Assembly (NCBI GenBank): GCA_030651305.1
Contig: JAUSCI010000046.1
Span: 62,001-126,000, forward strand
Direction of reading: 5' to 3'
DNA from: Sulfuritalea sp.
Lineage (GTDB): Bacteria > Pseudomonadota > Gammaproteobacteria > Burkholderiales > Rhodocyclaceae
Length of the DNA: 64,000 nt
This document shows positions 8,955-17,549 of this stretch, one piece after another. Position 1 is the stretch's first letter, and each line of letters opens with the position of its first letter. The notes beneath the pieces were generated by a model. The model had not been told where the DNA came from and made no database searches. It saw nothing but the letters and a program-made list of their open reading frames with translations. The translations under genes were made by a program, and so were the position numbers.

Positions 8955-9971
8955 TTACTTTACCGCCACGGCCATGTCGAACAGTTCCTTGCCGCCCTTC
9001 ACCTTCTCTTCGAAGTCCTTCCAGGCCGAAGCCTTGGCTACCTCGCGCCACTTCTCGAAGGAGGCCTGGTCCATGTCGACAACCTTGCGCCCGGCCTTGG
9101 TATAGACCTCGACTACGCGTTCGTCGTCGATCTTGGCGGCTTCCATGCCGAACTTCTCCAGCGAGGCGCCGACTTCCATGACGACCTTCTGCTGCGCCGG
9201 CGTCAGGCTGTCGTAGGTCTTCTTCGACATCAGCAGCGGCTCGAACATGAACCAGAAGGAATGCTTGCGCCCAGCGGTGAGATAGTCCGAGGTCTCGTGC
9301 AGGCGGAAGCTGATCAGCGAGGTGCTCGACGTCACCGCGGCATCCAGCACGCCGGACTGCATCGCACTGTAGATTTCGTTGGATGCCACGTTGGTTACCG
9401 CGGCGCCGGCCGCCTTGGTCATCAAATCGACTTCACGGCTGCCGCCGCGCACCTTCATGCCCTTGGCGTCGTCCGGAGCGACCAGCGGCTTGGCCTTGGA
9501 AGCGATGCCGCCGGCCTGCCAGACCCAGGTGATGATCTTGACGTTGCGCTCGTCAAGCAGGCGCACCAGTTCCTTGCCGATCGGCGCGTCCTTCCAGCGC
9601 AGGCCCTGTTCGTAGCTGGTGATCAGGGCCGGCATCAGGGTCAGGTTGGCCGCGGGAAATTCGCCGCCGGCATAAGCCAGCGGGTACAGCGACATGTCCA
9701 GTGCGCCCGTGGATAGAGCCTTGTATTGAGGCACCGCCTTCATCAGCGAGGCCGCCGGGTAGATCTCGAATTTCAGCTGGCCATTGCTCTTTTTTTCGAC
9801 CTCGGCGGCGAACTTGCGCACCAGGCGGTCGCGGAAATCGCCCTCGTCGATGGTGCCGCCCGGGAACTGGTGGGAAATCTTGATCGTCTTGACCTGGGCC
9901 ATCACCGGTGCGCCGGCAAAGGCCAACGTTATTACAGCGGCTAGGGCGGTTTTCATAAAATTGCGTCGCAT
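8955..9971 (-). CDS. matP: TRAP substrate-binding protein (malonate)
   Basis: A 338-residue DctP-family periplasmic binding protein. The N-terminus is a signal peptide ending in V-M-A-Q (about residue 26). The mature chain has the family pattern K-I-S-H-Q-F-P-G-G, the G-M-K-V-R-G ligand-site segment with the conserved Arg (about 170), and the P-L-L-M-S-K-K-T-Y-D-S-L-T-P-A-Q-Q stretch. A second Met at residue 6 (9956) is also possible and gives an equally good signal peptide. The gene lies between matA and matQ. Confidence 0.9.
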   Translation of the reverse strand: MRRNFMKTALAAVITLAFAGAPVMAQVKTIKISHQFPGGTIDEGDFRDRLVRKFAAEVEKKSNGQLKFEIYPAASLMKAVPQYKALSTGALDMSLYPLAYAGGEFPAANLTLMPALITSYEQGLRWKDAPIGKELVRLLDERNVKIITWVWQAGGIASKAKPLVAPDDAKGMKVRGGSREVDLMTKAAGAAVTNVASNEIYSAMQSGVLDAAVTSSTSLISFRLHETSDYLTAGRKHSFWFMFEPLLMSKKTYDSLTPAQQKVVMEVGASLEKFGMEAAKIDDERVVEVYTKAGRKVVDMDQASFEKWREVAKASAWKDFEEKVKGGKELFDMAVAVK

Positions 9972-9992
9972 GCTTGGTCTCCTGTTGTGGAT

Positions 9993-11315
9993 TTATTTTT
10001 GCCGTGCCTGGCGCCTGACGGCGGCCGACATGGCGATGGTACCCTCGCGGGCAAAACTTTCGACGTTGTTTTCCAGATCGTCAACGTCGTACAGATAATT
10101 CACCATCACGCCGAAGGACTGCTTCATGCCCTTTGGCGAGGCATCGCCGAGCGGGTTGATGCGTTCCAGGCGGGCGCCATTGCCCGCATGAAAGCGCGTA
10201 ACCGGATCCAGCGGCTGCCTGCCGTCGCCGCGGCTGGACTTTGCCAGCGTCAGGTAGCGTGCCGCAAGCTGCGCCAGCGCCGGATTGACCTTGCGCGCCA
10301 ACACGGAATCCCGCGCCCAGTCGCCCGCCGCAAGCTGCGCGACATCGAGTTCGATCCCATCTGCCGCCAGCTCCCGCGGATTCTTTGCCACCCATGAGGC
10401 GAAACCGGGCAGAGGCGACAGGGTGGCGAAGTGCCGCAACTTGGGGAAGTCCCGCTGCAGGTCGTCGATCACGCGTTTCAGCAGAAAATTGCCGAAGGAC
10501 ACGCCGCGCAAGCCGGCCTGGGTGTTCGAGATCGAATAGAAAATCGCGGTATCGGCGCGGCGCGCGTCGAACACCGGCGCACTTTCGTCGAGCAGGGCCT
10601 GGATGCTGTCGGCCAGATGATCCGTAAGCGCAACCTCGACAAAGATCAAGGGCTCCATCGGCATGCGCGGATGAAAAAAGGCGTACAGGCGGCGATCCGA
10701 ATCGAGCCGGTCCTTGAGGTCGCTCCACGAGCGGATTTCATGTACCGCCTCGTACTGGATCAGTTTCTCCAGCAGCATCGCCGGCGAATTCCAGGTGATG
10801 CGCTGCAGTTCGAGAAAGCCGACGTCGAACCAAGCCGCCAGGCGCGATTCGAGCTCGCGATCCAGCGGCGCCAGTTCCGGATCCTCATCGAGATAGCGCA
10901 GCAGATCGGCACGCAAATCGACCAGAAACTTGACGCCCTGCGGGATGGCGTTGAACTGGGTGAGGATCCGCATCCGCGCCGAGCGGAAGGAAGCGCGCAA
11001 TGCCGCCTCCGCATCCCATTGGCGCTCCGTACCCACCGCTTGCTGGTAAGCCTCGTGGGCTGCCGCGACGCGGACCGGCGAGGGGCCGAACTCCAGTGAA
11101 ATCAGACGCAGAAAGGCGTGGCGCGCTGCATCATCGAGTTCAAGATAGGTCAGCGCCAAAGCCGCCGCCCGGGTCCGCGCGGAAACTTCGCCGCCACGCG
11201 CCTCGGCGCACTCAGTAAGTTGCCGGCGCAAATCTCCGAGCCGTTTTGGCCCCGCGCCCGCCGTGCCGCCAGCGCCGACTATTGAACGCAAGCGCATGAC
11301 CAATCCTTCAACCAT
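9993..11315 (-). CDS. matA: Malonyl-CoA decarboxylase
   Basis: A 440-residue MLYCD-family enzyme converting malonyl-CoA to acetyl-CoA and CO2. The C-terminal catalytic half contains S-I-S-N-T-Q-x-G-L-x-G-V-S-F-G-N-F-L and the T-L-S-P-L-P-G-F motif, and the conserved His of H-x-G-N-G-A is His376. The N-terminal helical domain is also present. Near the start the chain reads S-I-V-G-A-G-G-T-A-G-A-G, which is one copy of the dispersed repeat in frame. The gene overlaps the end of the GntR regulator by 8 bases and is followed by matP after 21 bases. Confidence 0.92.
   Translation of the reverse strand: MVEGLVMRLRSIVGAGGTAGAGPKRLGDLRRQLTECAEARGGEVSARTRAAALALTYLELDDAARHAFLRLISLEFGPSPVRVAAAHEAYQQAVGTERQWDAEAALRASFRSARMRILTQFNAIPQGVKFLVDLRADLLRYLDEDPELAPLDRELESRLAAWFDVGFLELQRITWNSPAMLLEKLIQYEAVHEIRSWSDLKDRLDSDRRLYAFFHPRMPMEPLIFVEVALTDHLADSIQALLDESAPVFDARRADTAIFYSISNTQAGLRGVSFGNFLLKRVIDDLQRDFPKLRHFATLSPLPGFASWVAKNPRELAADGIELDVAQLAAGDWARDSVLARKVNPALAQLAARYLTLAKSSRGDGRQPLDPVTRFHAGNGARLERINPLGDASPKGMKQSFGVMVNYLYDVDDLENNVESFAREGTIAMSAAVRRQARQK
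11259..11283 (+). repeat. Dispersed repeat copy 2, inside matA
   Basis: An exact core CCAGCGCCGACT at 11269-11280, preceded by CGCCGTGCCG. It lies about 12 codons into matA and is read on the other strand as V-G-A-G-G-T-A. Confidence 0.72.
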
Positions 11316-11979
11316 GAGCCACCTCCGTTGTCAATGACATATCGCGCAGCGCGACCAGTTGCGCCAGCAGATGGCCGCGCATCACCCGCTCCGCGGCGTC
11401 GGCGTCCTGGCGATGCAAGGCCTGCATCAGCGCACGATGCTCGGCCAGCGATGCTGCCAGCCTACCCTCGAGACGCAAGGAATGGTGGCGATAGAGTTTC
11501 ATCAGCTTCCGCAGATCGCCGATCACCACTTGCAACCAGCGGTTGCCGGCGCATTCCTGCAACTGGTCGTGAAAAACGTAGTTGGTCTCGTAATAGCGAT
11601 TGACGTCGCCCGCCGCCGCATAACGTTCCAGCTTTTCATGCAGGACATCGAGCGCCTTGAGCTGGACCGGCGTGCGCTTCTCCGCCACCTCGTGAGCGAC
11701 ACAGCCCTCCAGCGTCGCCATGATGGGAAAGATTTCCTCCAGGTCGCGCAAGGTCAGTTCGGTGACGAAACAACCCTTGTGCGGTTGCAGGTCGATCAGC
11801 CCCTCGGAGGACAAGACCTTGAGCGCTTCGCGCAAGGGCGTGCGGCTGATGCCCAACTGCTCCGCCAGCACGGCTTCATCCAGCCGCTGCCCTGGTGCCA
11901 GCACATGGTTGTAGATCTGCTCGCGCAACAAATCGATTGCCTGCTGCGATAAAGATGAGCGATTAACCTTTGTTTTCAC
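11308..11979 (-). CDS. matR: GntR/FCD-family regulator of malonate operon
   Basis: A 223-residue FadR-subfamily repressor. Residues 8-75 form a winged helix (L-R-E-Q-I-Y-N-H, then A-E-Q-L-G-I-S-R-T-P-L-R-E-A-L). Residues 80-215 are an all-helical FCD ligand domain with metal-binding His and Asp candidates (H-D-Q-L and the late H-R-A-L-M). As the first gene of the mat operon it probably senses malonate or malonyl-CoA and represses its own promoter. The TTGTATACAA operator lies 28 bases upstream of the start codon. Confidence 0.88.
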   Translation of the reverse strand: MKTKVNRSSLSQQAIDLLREQIYNHVLAPGQRLDEAVLAEQLGISRTPLREALKVLSSEGLIDLQPHKGCFVTELTLRDLEEIFPIMATLEGCVAHEVAEKRTPVQLKALDVLHEKLERYAAAGDVNRYYETNYVFHDQLQECAGNRWLQVVIGDLRKLMKLYRHHSLRLEGRLAASLAEHRALMQALHRQDADAAERVMRGHLLAQLVALRDMSLTTEVAHG

Positions 11980-12006
11980 GTTGATTTAGTAGTTGCATAC
12001 GATATT

Positions 12007-12016
12007 TTGTATACAA
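12007..12016. promoter_or_regulatory. MatR/FadR-type operator TTGTATACAA
   Basis: A perfect 10-bp palindrome overlapping the predicted -10 box of the mat operon promoter by two bases. It resembles the TTGTA/TACA operator reported for MatR in Rhizobium. A weaker TTGCATAC half-site lies at 11993-12000. Confidence 0.7.
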
Positions 12017-12044
12017 CATATCCGGGGTCGGCCAGCGAAGTCAA
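12015..12044 (-). promoter_or_regulatory. Predicted sigma-70 promoter of the mat operon
   Basis: Read on the minus strand: -35 TTGACT (12039-12044), 18-base spacer, -10 TATGTT (12015-12020). The operator starts inside the -10 box, as expected for repression by blocking RNA polymerase. Confidence 0.55.
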
Positions 12045-12065
12045 GCTGCACTGCACAAATGTTGA

Positions 12066-12728
12066 TCAGGGCATCAACTGCGAGAAGTCGTCTATCGCCG
12101 GGTAGTCGCCGGTGTGCTTTTCCGCTCGCGTCGTGTCCGGTTTCTTCACCGCCACCAGATGCGCGATGCCGTAGCGACGGGCACTGTCGAGCACCGGCAG
12201 GCTGTCGTCCACCAGCAGCGTACGCGCTGGATCGAAGGGCTCGATCGCGGCGAGACGCTGCCAGAATTCCTGCTCCTCCTTCGCCGCGCCCAGCGCATGC
12301 GCACTGACTATCGCATCGAAGCGCGGCGAGAGCCCCGTCCTCGCCATTTTCAGCGTCACGCTCTTGTGGTGGGCGTTGGTCGCCAGTATCAGACGCCGCC
12401 CGCTGGCGCGCATCGCATCGAGGAAGGCAATGACATGCGGGTGGATGTCGATCAGGTGCGCGACTTCCTCCTTGAAACGCATGATGTCGAGTTCCAGCGC
12501 GGTTTCCCAGAAATCCACCGAGTACCACTCCAGGGTCCCGGCGCGACCGTGATAGCGCGCCATCAGTTCCTCGCGCCCGGCCTCGGGCGAGAGGCCGCGC
12601 GCTTCGGCATAGCGTTGCGGCAGATGGGTCTGCCAGAAGTGGTTGTCAAAATTCAGGTCGAGCAGGGTTCCGTCCATATCCAGCAGGACGGTATCGATGC
12701 GCGACCAGTCAAGCTGGCGAGCCATCAT
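12066..12728 (-). CDS. yrfG: GMP/IMP nucleotidase YrfG-like HAD phosphatase
   Basis: A 220-residue HAD-family hydrolase. The nucleophile motif D-M-D-G-T lies at 17-21 (Asp17, Asp19) and is followed by L-L-D-L-x-F-D-N-x-F-W, which closely fits E. coli YrfG, a purine 5'-nucleotidase. Motif II (A-T-N-A-H at about residue 115) and the acidic V-D-D-S motif (about 174) are intact. The start overlaps the stop of the DsrE-like gene by 4 bases; Met2 is an equally possible start. It is transcribed toward the mat promoter region and is not part of that operon. Confidence 0.85.
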   Translation of the reverse strand: MMARQLDWSRIDTVLLDMDGTLLDLNFDNHFWQTHLPQRYAEARGLSPEAGREELMARYHGRAGTLEWYSVDFWETALELDIMRFKEEVAHLIDIHPHVIAFLDAMRASGRRLILATNAHHKSVTLKMARTGLSPRFDAIVSAHALGAAKEEQEFWQRLAAIEPFDPARTLLVDDSLPVLDSARRYGIAHLVAVKKPDTTRAEKHTGDYPAIDDFSQLMP

Positions 12729-13171
12729 GGCCGGATATAGGCCCAGCCCTGCTGCTGCAGGCGCATCACTTCGACATAGCCGGCCTTGGCGTAGGCAATG
12801 TGGTCGATCATGTCGTCCTTGGTCAGCTTCTGTGCCTGCATCGAATTGCCGCAGGCGACGAAACGAACGCCTGCCGCCATCGCATCCTGCACCCGATTGG
12901 CGGTCAGCGCATCGGCCTTGAGCATGCCCAGTCCGGGCCCGATGACGACCACCGCGATATCCACCCGACCCAGCTCTTCCTGGACGTTGTTAACATTGGC
13001 CAGGATCGTGTTCCATTTGCGCGAATCGTCTTCATTCACCTGAAACACGATGCGATTGCGCACAGCCGCCGAACCGCCTGAGGTGGCGGCACCATCTGCC
13101 GCGCGAATCGCGGCAGATGCCAGAACAAGCAGGGTCATCAGGCCAAGTACAACGATATGTCTCGGGTTCAT
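12725..13171 (-). CDS. Secreted DsrE/DsrF-like small protein
   Basis: A 148-residue protein with a signal peptide (about residues 1-23, ending A-I-R-A-A-D). The mature domain resembles the DsrE fold: [10 protein letters not shown] near the start, [10 protein letters not shown] in the middle, and [11 protein letters not shown] with a single Cys late in the chain. Periplasmic DsrE-like proteins are common in betaproteobacteria, and their function is mostly unknown though often linked to sulfur chemistry. The start at 13171 was chosen because the signal peptide begins there; upstream the frame shadows a divergent gene. Confidence 0.72.
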   Translation of the reverse strand: MNPRHIVVLGLMTLLVLASAAIRAADGAATSGGSAAVRNRIVFQVNEDDSRKWNTILANVNNVQEELGRVDIAVVVIGPGLGMLKADALTANRVQDAMAAGVRFVACGNSMQAQKLTKDDMIDHIAYAKAGYVEVMRLQQQGWAYIRP

Positions 13172-13223
13172 GTCGGTTATCCTTGAAAGCAACTCATCGA
13201 CTTCACTGTGCCACAAATTGCTC

Positions 13224-14336
13224 ATGGAAGAAATCGAATGTGCCGTCATCGGCGCCGGCGTGATTGGCCTCGCGGTCGCCCGCAAGCTGGCCGCGCAGGG
13301 GCGTGAAGTCCTGATCCTCGAAGCTGAAGGCGCTTTCGGCACCGGCATCAGCGCACGCAACAGCGAAGTGATCCATGCCGGCATCCATTATCCCGCGGGT
13401 TCGCTCAAGGCCCGGCTCTGCGTCGCCGGTCGCCGCCTGCTCTACGCCTACTGCGCCGAGCGCGGCATCGGACACCGGCGCTGCGGCAAACTGATCGTCG
13501 CCACCAGCGATCAGCAGCACGCCGAACTCGGCCGCATCGCTGCTGCCGCCAGTGCCAACGGCGTCGATGACCTTCAACTGCTGTCGCGCGAAGAGGCCCG
13601 CGCTCTGGAGCCGGCGCTGGAATGCGCGGCGGCGCTGCTCTCCCCGTCGACCGGAATCATCGACAGTCACGCCCTGATGCTTTCCCTGCTCGGCGACGCC
13701 GAACGCGATGGCGCCGTGCTCGCCGTAAATAGTCCGGTACTGGGTGGCGAGATCGACGACACGGGCATCATCCTCAACATCGGCAGCGATACCGGCGAAG
13801 CCATGCAGCTTCGCGCCAGAACCGTGGTGAATTGCGCCGGCCTCGGCGCCCAGGGGTTCGCCCGTGGCCTGCGCGGCCTGGACGGGCAGTCGGTGCCCTC
13901 CCTCCATTATGCCAAGGGCAACTACTATGCGCTGGCCGGACGCGCGCCCTTCTCCCGTCTGATCTACCCCGTGCCCGAGGCAGCCGGACTGGGCGTGCAT
14001 CTGACGCTCGATCTCGGCGGCCAGGCGCGCTTCGGTCCCGATGTGGAATGGATTGACAGCATCGACTACAGCGTGGCTCCCGACCGCGCCCGGGCCTTCT
14101 ACGCCCAAGTGCGCCGCTACTGGCCGCAACTGGCCGATGGCACCTTGCTTCCCGCCTATGCCGGCATCCGGCCAAAACCACATGCACAGGGACATGCCGC
14201 AAGCGATTTCCTGGTGTCCGGTCCGGCCGGACACGGCATCCGCGGACTGGTCAATCTGTACGGCATCGAGTCGCCCGGCCTTACCGCCTGCCTTGCGCTC
14301 GCCGACCACACCGTTGACGTGGCTTCTGTTTCCTGA
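13224..14336 (+). CDS. FAD-dependent oxidoreductase (LhgO/DAO family)
   Basis: A 370-residue flavoprotein of the D-amino-acid oxidase fold, close to L-2-hydroxyglutarate dehydrogenases. The FAD-binding Rossmann motif G-A-G-V-I-G is at 10-15, the acidic end of strand 2 is L-E-A-E, and the family segment [14 protein letters not shown] follows. Late in the chain Y-A-G-I-R-P-K and [18 protein letters not shown] match the L-2-hydroxyglutarate oxidase group. The substrate is inferred from family resemblance only. The start at ATG 13224 avoids overlap with the divergent DsrE-like gene. Confidence 0.82.
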   Translation: MEEIECAVIGAGVIGLAVARKLAAQGREVLILEAEGAFGTGISARNSEVIHAGIHYPAGSLKARLCVAGRRLLYAYCAERGIGHRRCGKLIVATSDQQHAELGRIAAAASANGVDDLQLLSREEARALEPALECAAALLSPSTGIIDSHALMLSLLGDAERDGAVLAVNSPVLGGEIDDTGIILNIGSDTGEAMQLRARTVVNCAGLGAQGFARGLRGLDGQSVPSLHYAKGNYYALAGRAPFSRLIYPVPEAAGLGVHLTLDLGGQARFGPDVEWIDSIDYSVAPDRARAFYAQVRRYWPQLADGTLLPAYAGIRPKPHAQGHAASDFLVSGPAGHGIRGLVNLYGIESPGLTACLALADHTVDVASVS

Positions 14337-14426
14337 GAGTCACATGGCATGGTGTCTTTCACAGAAACGCCACCGGAAAATGTTAAAGTTGTACTGTTGT
14401 CGCCTGAAGGAAGTCGGAGCCCATCG

Positions 14427-16670
14427 ATGTCAATACGCAAACTTGTCGTCGCCAACGGAATCTACTTTGTCGAGATTCCGGCGGCCGACTTGTATCTGCT
14501 TTGCGGCACGCCGGCCGACAGCGTCAAGCATCTTTTCCGGCGCGGAATAATCCAGACCACCGAACACGATGGGGTGACCTTCGAGAACGGCCCCAACGCC
14601 ATCCTCCTGTCGGATTCGATGATTCAAAATGGACACCTGTGCAACCTGGCCGAGTTTCCCATCCTGCAGATGCTCTATCGGCAGGGCATGCTGTTGCCGA
14701 ATCATCCCAACAATACGGGCAGGAAGCCCTGGCTGATCGGCACCCCCGAACAACTTGCCGCGCAGCTCCGCTACATCCATCGGGGCAACTACGGCCTGAT
14801 CTCGGTCGAGGAAATGATGGCGTCAGGGCTGGGCGAGGTCGAAGCCAAGGAACTCATGCGCATCAAGCTCAAGTTTGCCTTTGGCCGGATTGCCACGCCC
14901 GATGCATTTGTCGAATGCCTGCCTCTGGCCGCACAAACCACCGATATCCGGGATGGCGTCAGTATCGGCCGCCTCGCGCACAACGTATTTGAAATCCGCC
15001 ACGGCGACGACTCCGTCCAGGTCGACCTGAACCTGCGCCGGCACCAGACCTACCCCTGTCCGTATCCCCTGAGCCCCGTCGCCATCGACCGTCATTATTT
15101 TGCCGTGCTTCACACCGGCGACGGCGATGGCTGGGACTACAACCGGCCGGCCATGGGCAGTGTCGTCATTCACCAGGGCAGGGTGTTTCTGATCGATGCC
15201 GGCGCCAACATTCACTACAGCCTTGACGCTCTTGGCATCGGCATGAAGGAGGTCGCCGGTGTCTTTCACACGCATTGCCACGACGACCACTTCGCCGGAC
15301 TCACCACATTGCTCCAGCGCGATCAGCCACTCAAGTATTTTGCCACCCCGCTGGTGCGCGCCTCGGTGACGCGGAAATTCTGCGCGCTCCTGTCGATACC
15401 GGAAAGCGAGTTCGCCAAGTACTTCGACATCCACGATCTGGAAGAGGGCAAGTGGAACGACATCATGGGGCTGGAAGTCCGACCAACCGTTTCGCCGCAT
15501 CCGGTCGAGACCACGATTTTCAATTTCCGCGTACTGTGGGAAGGCGGCTATAGAACCTATGCCCATCTCGCCGATATCGCGTCGTTTGACGTAATCGACG
15601 CCATGACCACTGCAGACGCTGCGGCGCCGGGCCTGAGTCCGGAACGCGCGAAGGCGGTCAAGGCAAGGTATCTGGAAACCGCGGACCTGAAGAAGATCGA
15701 TATAGGCGGCGGCATGATTCACGGCAACGCCGCCGATTTTGCGGCAGATGACTCGACCCGGCTGCTGCTCGCGCATACGGCGCGAGACCTGACCGACGCC
15801 GAACGGCGGATCGGCTCGGGAGCGCCCTTCGGCACGCTGGATGTGTTGATTCCGGGGCAGCAGAACTTCCTCCTGCGCGACGCCAGCGAGTTCCTCAAGA
15901 GCTATTTTCCCGCGGTGCCGATGGAGCGCTTGCACATGCTCCTGAACAACAGCATCGTCACCTTCAATCCGGAAACCATCATCGCGCCCGCGGCAAAAAT
16001 TCCCCACGAGATTTACCTCCTGCTTGCCGGCAAGGTGGAAATGCTGACGCAGGATCCGGGCAATTCCCATTTTCTTTTCAGTGGCTCGCTGCTCGCGGAG
16101 TCTGCCGCCATCGATAACCGCCCGAGCGAGGAGACCTACCGCTCCGTGGGCTTCGTCCAGACCCTGCGTTTGCCGGCCGACCTCTACCGGAGTTTCATCA
16201 CGCGCTTCTTTTCAAGCACCGAACTGATCGAAGCGCGCAAGATCGAGGAACTGCTGCGGCGCACGTTTCTGTTCAGCGATGCTGTTGCCAGCATCACCCT
16301 GTTTTCTCTTGCCAGGAGCTGCCGGATTACCCAGGTGGCCCGCGGCGAGGTCTTCTTCGGCAGCGCAGAGCAGATCCATCTGATAGGAACCGGGCGGCTT
16401 GCCACGAGCGACAGGGAAGGCGCCCAGGTGCTCGGCAAGGATGAGTTCTGGGGTGCAGACAGCCTTTTTGAAGCGCTGCCAAACGACGCCAAGGATCAGC
16501 AAACCGGCGCGGGCCCGGCAAACACGTTCGTTGCCCTGGATCGCTGCGAAATCTACTCCGTACCCTTGACCCTGGTTTCGAGGATTCCGGTCGTGCGCTG
16601 GAAACTCTTCGAGGCGTTCCGCAGCACCCACCCTCACGCCGCCCCGCGCTTCCGGGGAACGGTCAGGTAG
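14427..16670 (+). CDS. Large MBL-fold protein with tandem cNMP-binding-like domains
   Basis: A 747-residue cytoplasmic protein. After an N-terminal region of about 180 residues comes a metallo-beta-lactamase domain with an intact H283-C-H285-D-D287-H288 site and later candidate ligands in S-P-H-P-V-E-T and G-G-M-I-H-G-N-A. From about residue 480 two stretches resemble the beta-roll of cyclic-nucleotide-binding (Crp-type) domains: I-V-T-F-N-P-E-T-I-I-A-P...G-K-V-E-M-L and R-I-T-Q-V-A-R-G-E-V-F-F...G-T-G-R-L. ATG 14427 was chosen over 14349 because GGAG sits 7 bases upstream. The hydrolase may be gated by a nucleotide signal, but neither substrate nor ligand is known. It ends 3 bases from a convergent gene. 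Confidence 0.75.
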   Translation: MSIRKLVVANGIYFVEIPAADLYLLCGTPADSVKHLFRRGIIQTTEHDGVTFENGPNAILLSDSMIQNGHLCNLAEFPILQMLYRQGMLLPNHPNNTGRKPWLIGTPEQLAAQLRYIHRGNYGLISVEEMMASGLGEVEAKELMRIKLKFAFGRIATPDAFVECLPLAAQTTDIRDGVSIGRLAHNVFEIRHGDDSVQVDLNLRRHQTYPCPYPLSPVAIDRHYFAVLHTGDGDGWDYNRPAMGSVVIHQGRVFLIDAGANIHYSLDALGIGMKEVAGVFHTHCHDDHFAGLTTLLQRDQPLKYFATPLVRASVTRKFCALLSIPESEFAKYFDIHDLEEGKWNDIMGLEVRPTVSPHPVETTIFNFRVLWEGGYRTYAHLADIASFDVIDAMTTADAAAPGLSPERAKAVKARYLETADLKKIDIGGGMIHGNAADFAADDSTRLLLAHTARDLTDAERRIGSGAPFGTLDVLIPGQQNFLLRDASEFLKSYFPAVPMERLHMLLNNSIVTFNPETIIAPAAKIPHEIYLLLAGKVEMLTQDPGNSHFLFSGSLLAESAAIDNRPSEETYRSVGFVQTLRLPADLYRSFITRFFSSTELIEARKIEELLRRTFLFSDAVASITLFSLARSCRITQVARGEVFFGSAEQIHLIGTGRLATSDREGAQVLGKDEFWGADSLFEALPNDAKDQQTGAGPANTFVALDRCEIYSVPLTLVSRIPVVRWKLFEAFRSTHPHAAPRFRGTVR

Positions 16671-16673
16671 AGA

Positions 16674-17549
16674 CTATTTCAGCACCCAGGCCAGTGTCAG
16701 TGGAATGAATGCCAGCGACGCAAGGTTGCCGATCAGCACGATCGAGGCGACGCGTTCCGGTTCCTGGTGGTAGCGCTCGGCAAAGATGTAATTGAGAATG
16801 GCCGGCGGTAGCGCGCCGAACAGGATCAGCATGGCGGCGTCGCGCCCCGTCAGACCGAGTGCCAGATTGGCCAGCAACGCCACCAGCACACCGGCAGCGG
16901 GCGTCGTCACCGCACCGGCAATGCTGATTTTCCAGTCGGCATGGCGGCTGTCGGTGAGCCGCACGCCAAGGGAGAACAGCAGCAGCGGGATCGACACGTC
17001 GCCCAGCATCCTGACGCTCAGCCACAGCGGCTGCCACAAGGGAAAATGCAGCAGGCTGACCGCCAGTCCGGCCAGCGCGGCGGCGATCACCGGCACCCGC
17101 CACAGCTTGCTCAGCTTTGCCCGGTGATCGAGCAGCCAGGTCCCCAGCGAGTAGTGCAGGAAGTTCTCCGCGAAGAACAGCACCACGGCGGCCGGCAGCG
17201 CCGCTTCACCAAAGGCCAGCACCGCCAGCGGCAGACCCATGTTGCCGGAGTTCTTGAACATCATCGGAGGCACGAAGGTGTTGGGCGCGACACCCAGCAG
17301 GCGCGCCACCGGCCAGGCCAGGAGCCCGGTGCCGAGCACCACCGCGGTGGCGCCGAGCAGCAGCGGAATGTTCTGCGCTATGTCGAATGACTTCGACGCC
17401 AGCGCCGCGAACACCAGCGCCGGAACAAAAATGTCCATGTTGAGCTGGTTGGCAAAGGCCATGTCGGGCTTCTTCCAGCGGCCATAGCCGTAGCCAGCCG
17501 CGACCAGCGCGTAGATCGGGAAGACGATCCCGACGATGCGCTCAAACAT
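16674..17549 (-). CDS. AEC-family permease
   Basis: A 291-residue auxin-efflux-carrier-type membrane transporter with about ten transmembrane helices in two inverted halves. Family hallmarks include the N-x-G-N-M-G-L-P-L motif near residue 95 and the closing I-G-N-L-A-S-L-A-F-I-P-L segment. Bacterial members move malate, malonate or other organic acids; a malonate role cannot be claimed because it lies outside the mat operon. It starts at the last base of hslU and is probably co-transcribed with it. Confidence 0.82.
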   Translation of the reverse strand: MFERIVGIVFPIYALVAAGYGYGRWKKPDMAFANQLNMDIFVPALVFAALASKSFDIAQNIPLLLGATAVVLGTGLLAWPVARLLGVAPNTFVPPMMFKNSGNMGLPLAVLAFGEAALPAAVVLFFAENFLHYSLGTWLLDHRAKLSKLWRVPVIAAALAGLAVSLLHFPLWQPLWLSVRMLGDVSIPLLLFSLGVRLTDSRHADWKISIAGAVTTPAAGVLVALLANLALGLTGRDAAMLILFGALPPAILNYIFAERYHQEPERVASIVLIGNLASLAFIPLTLAWVLK

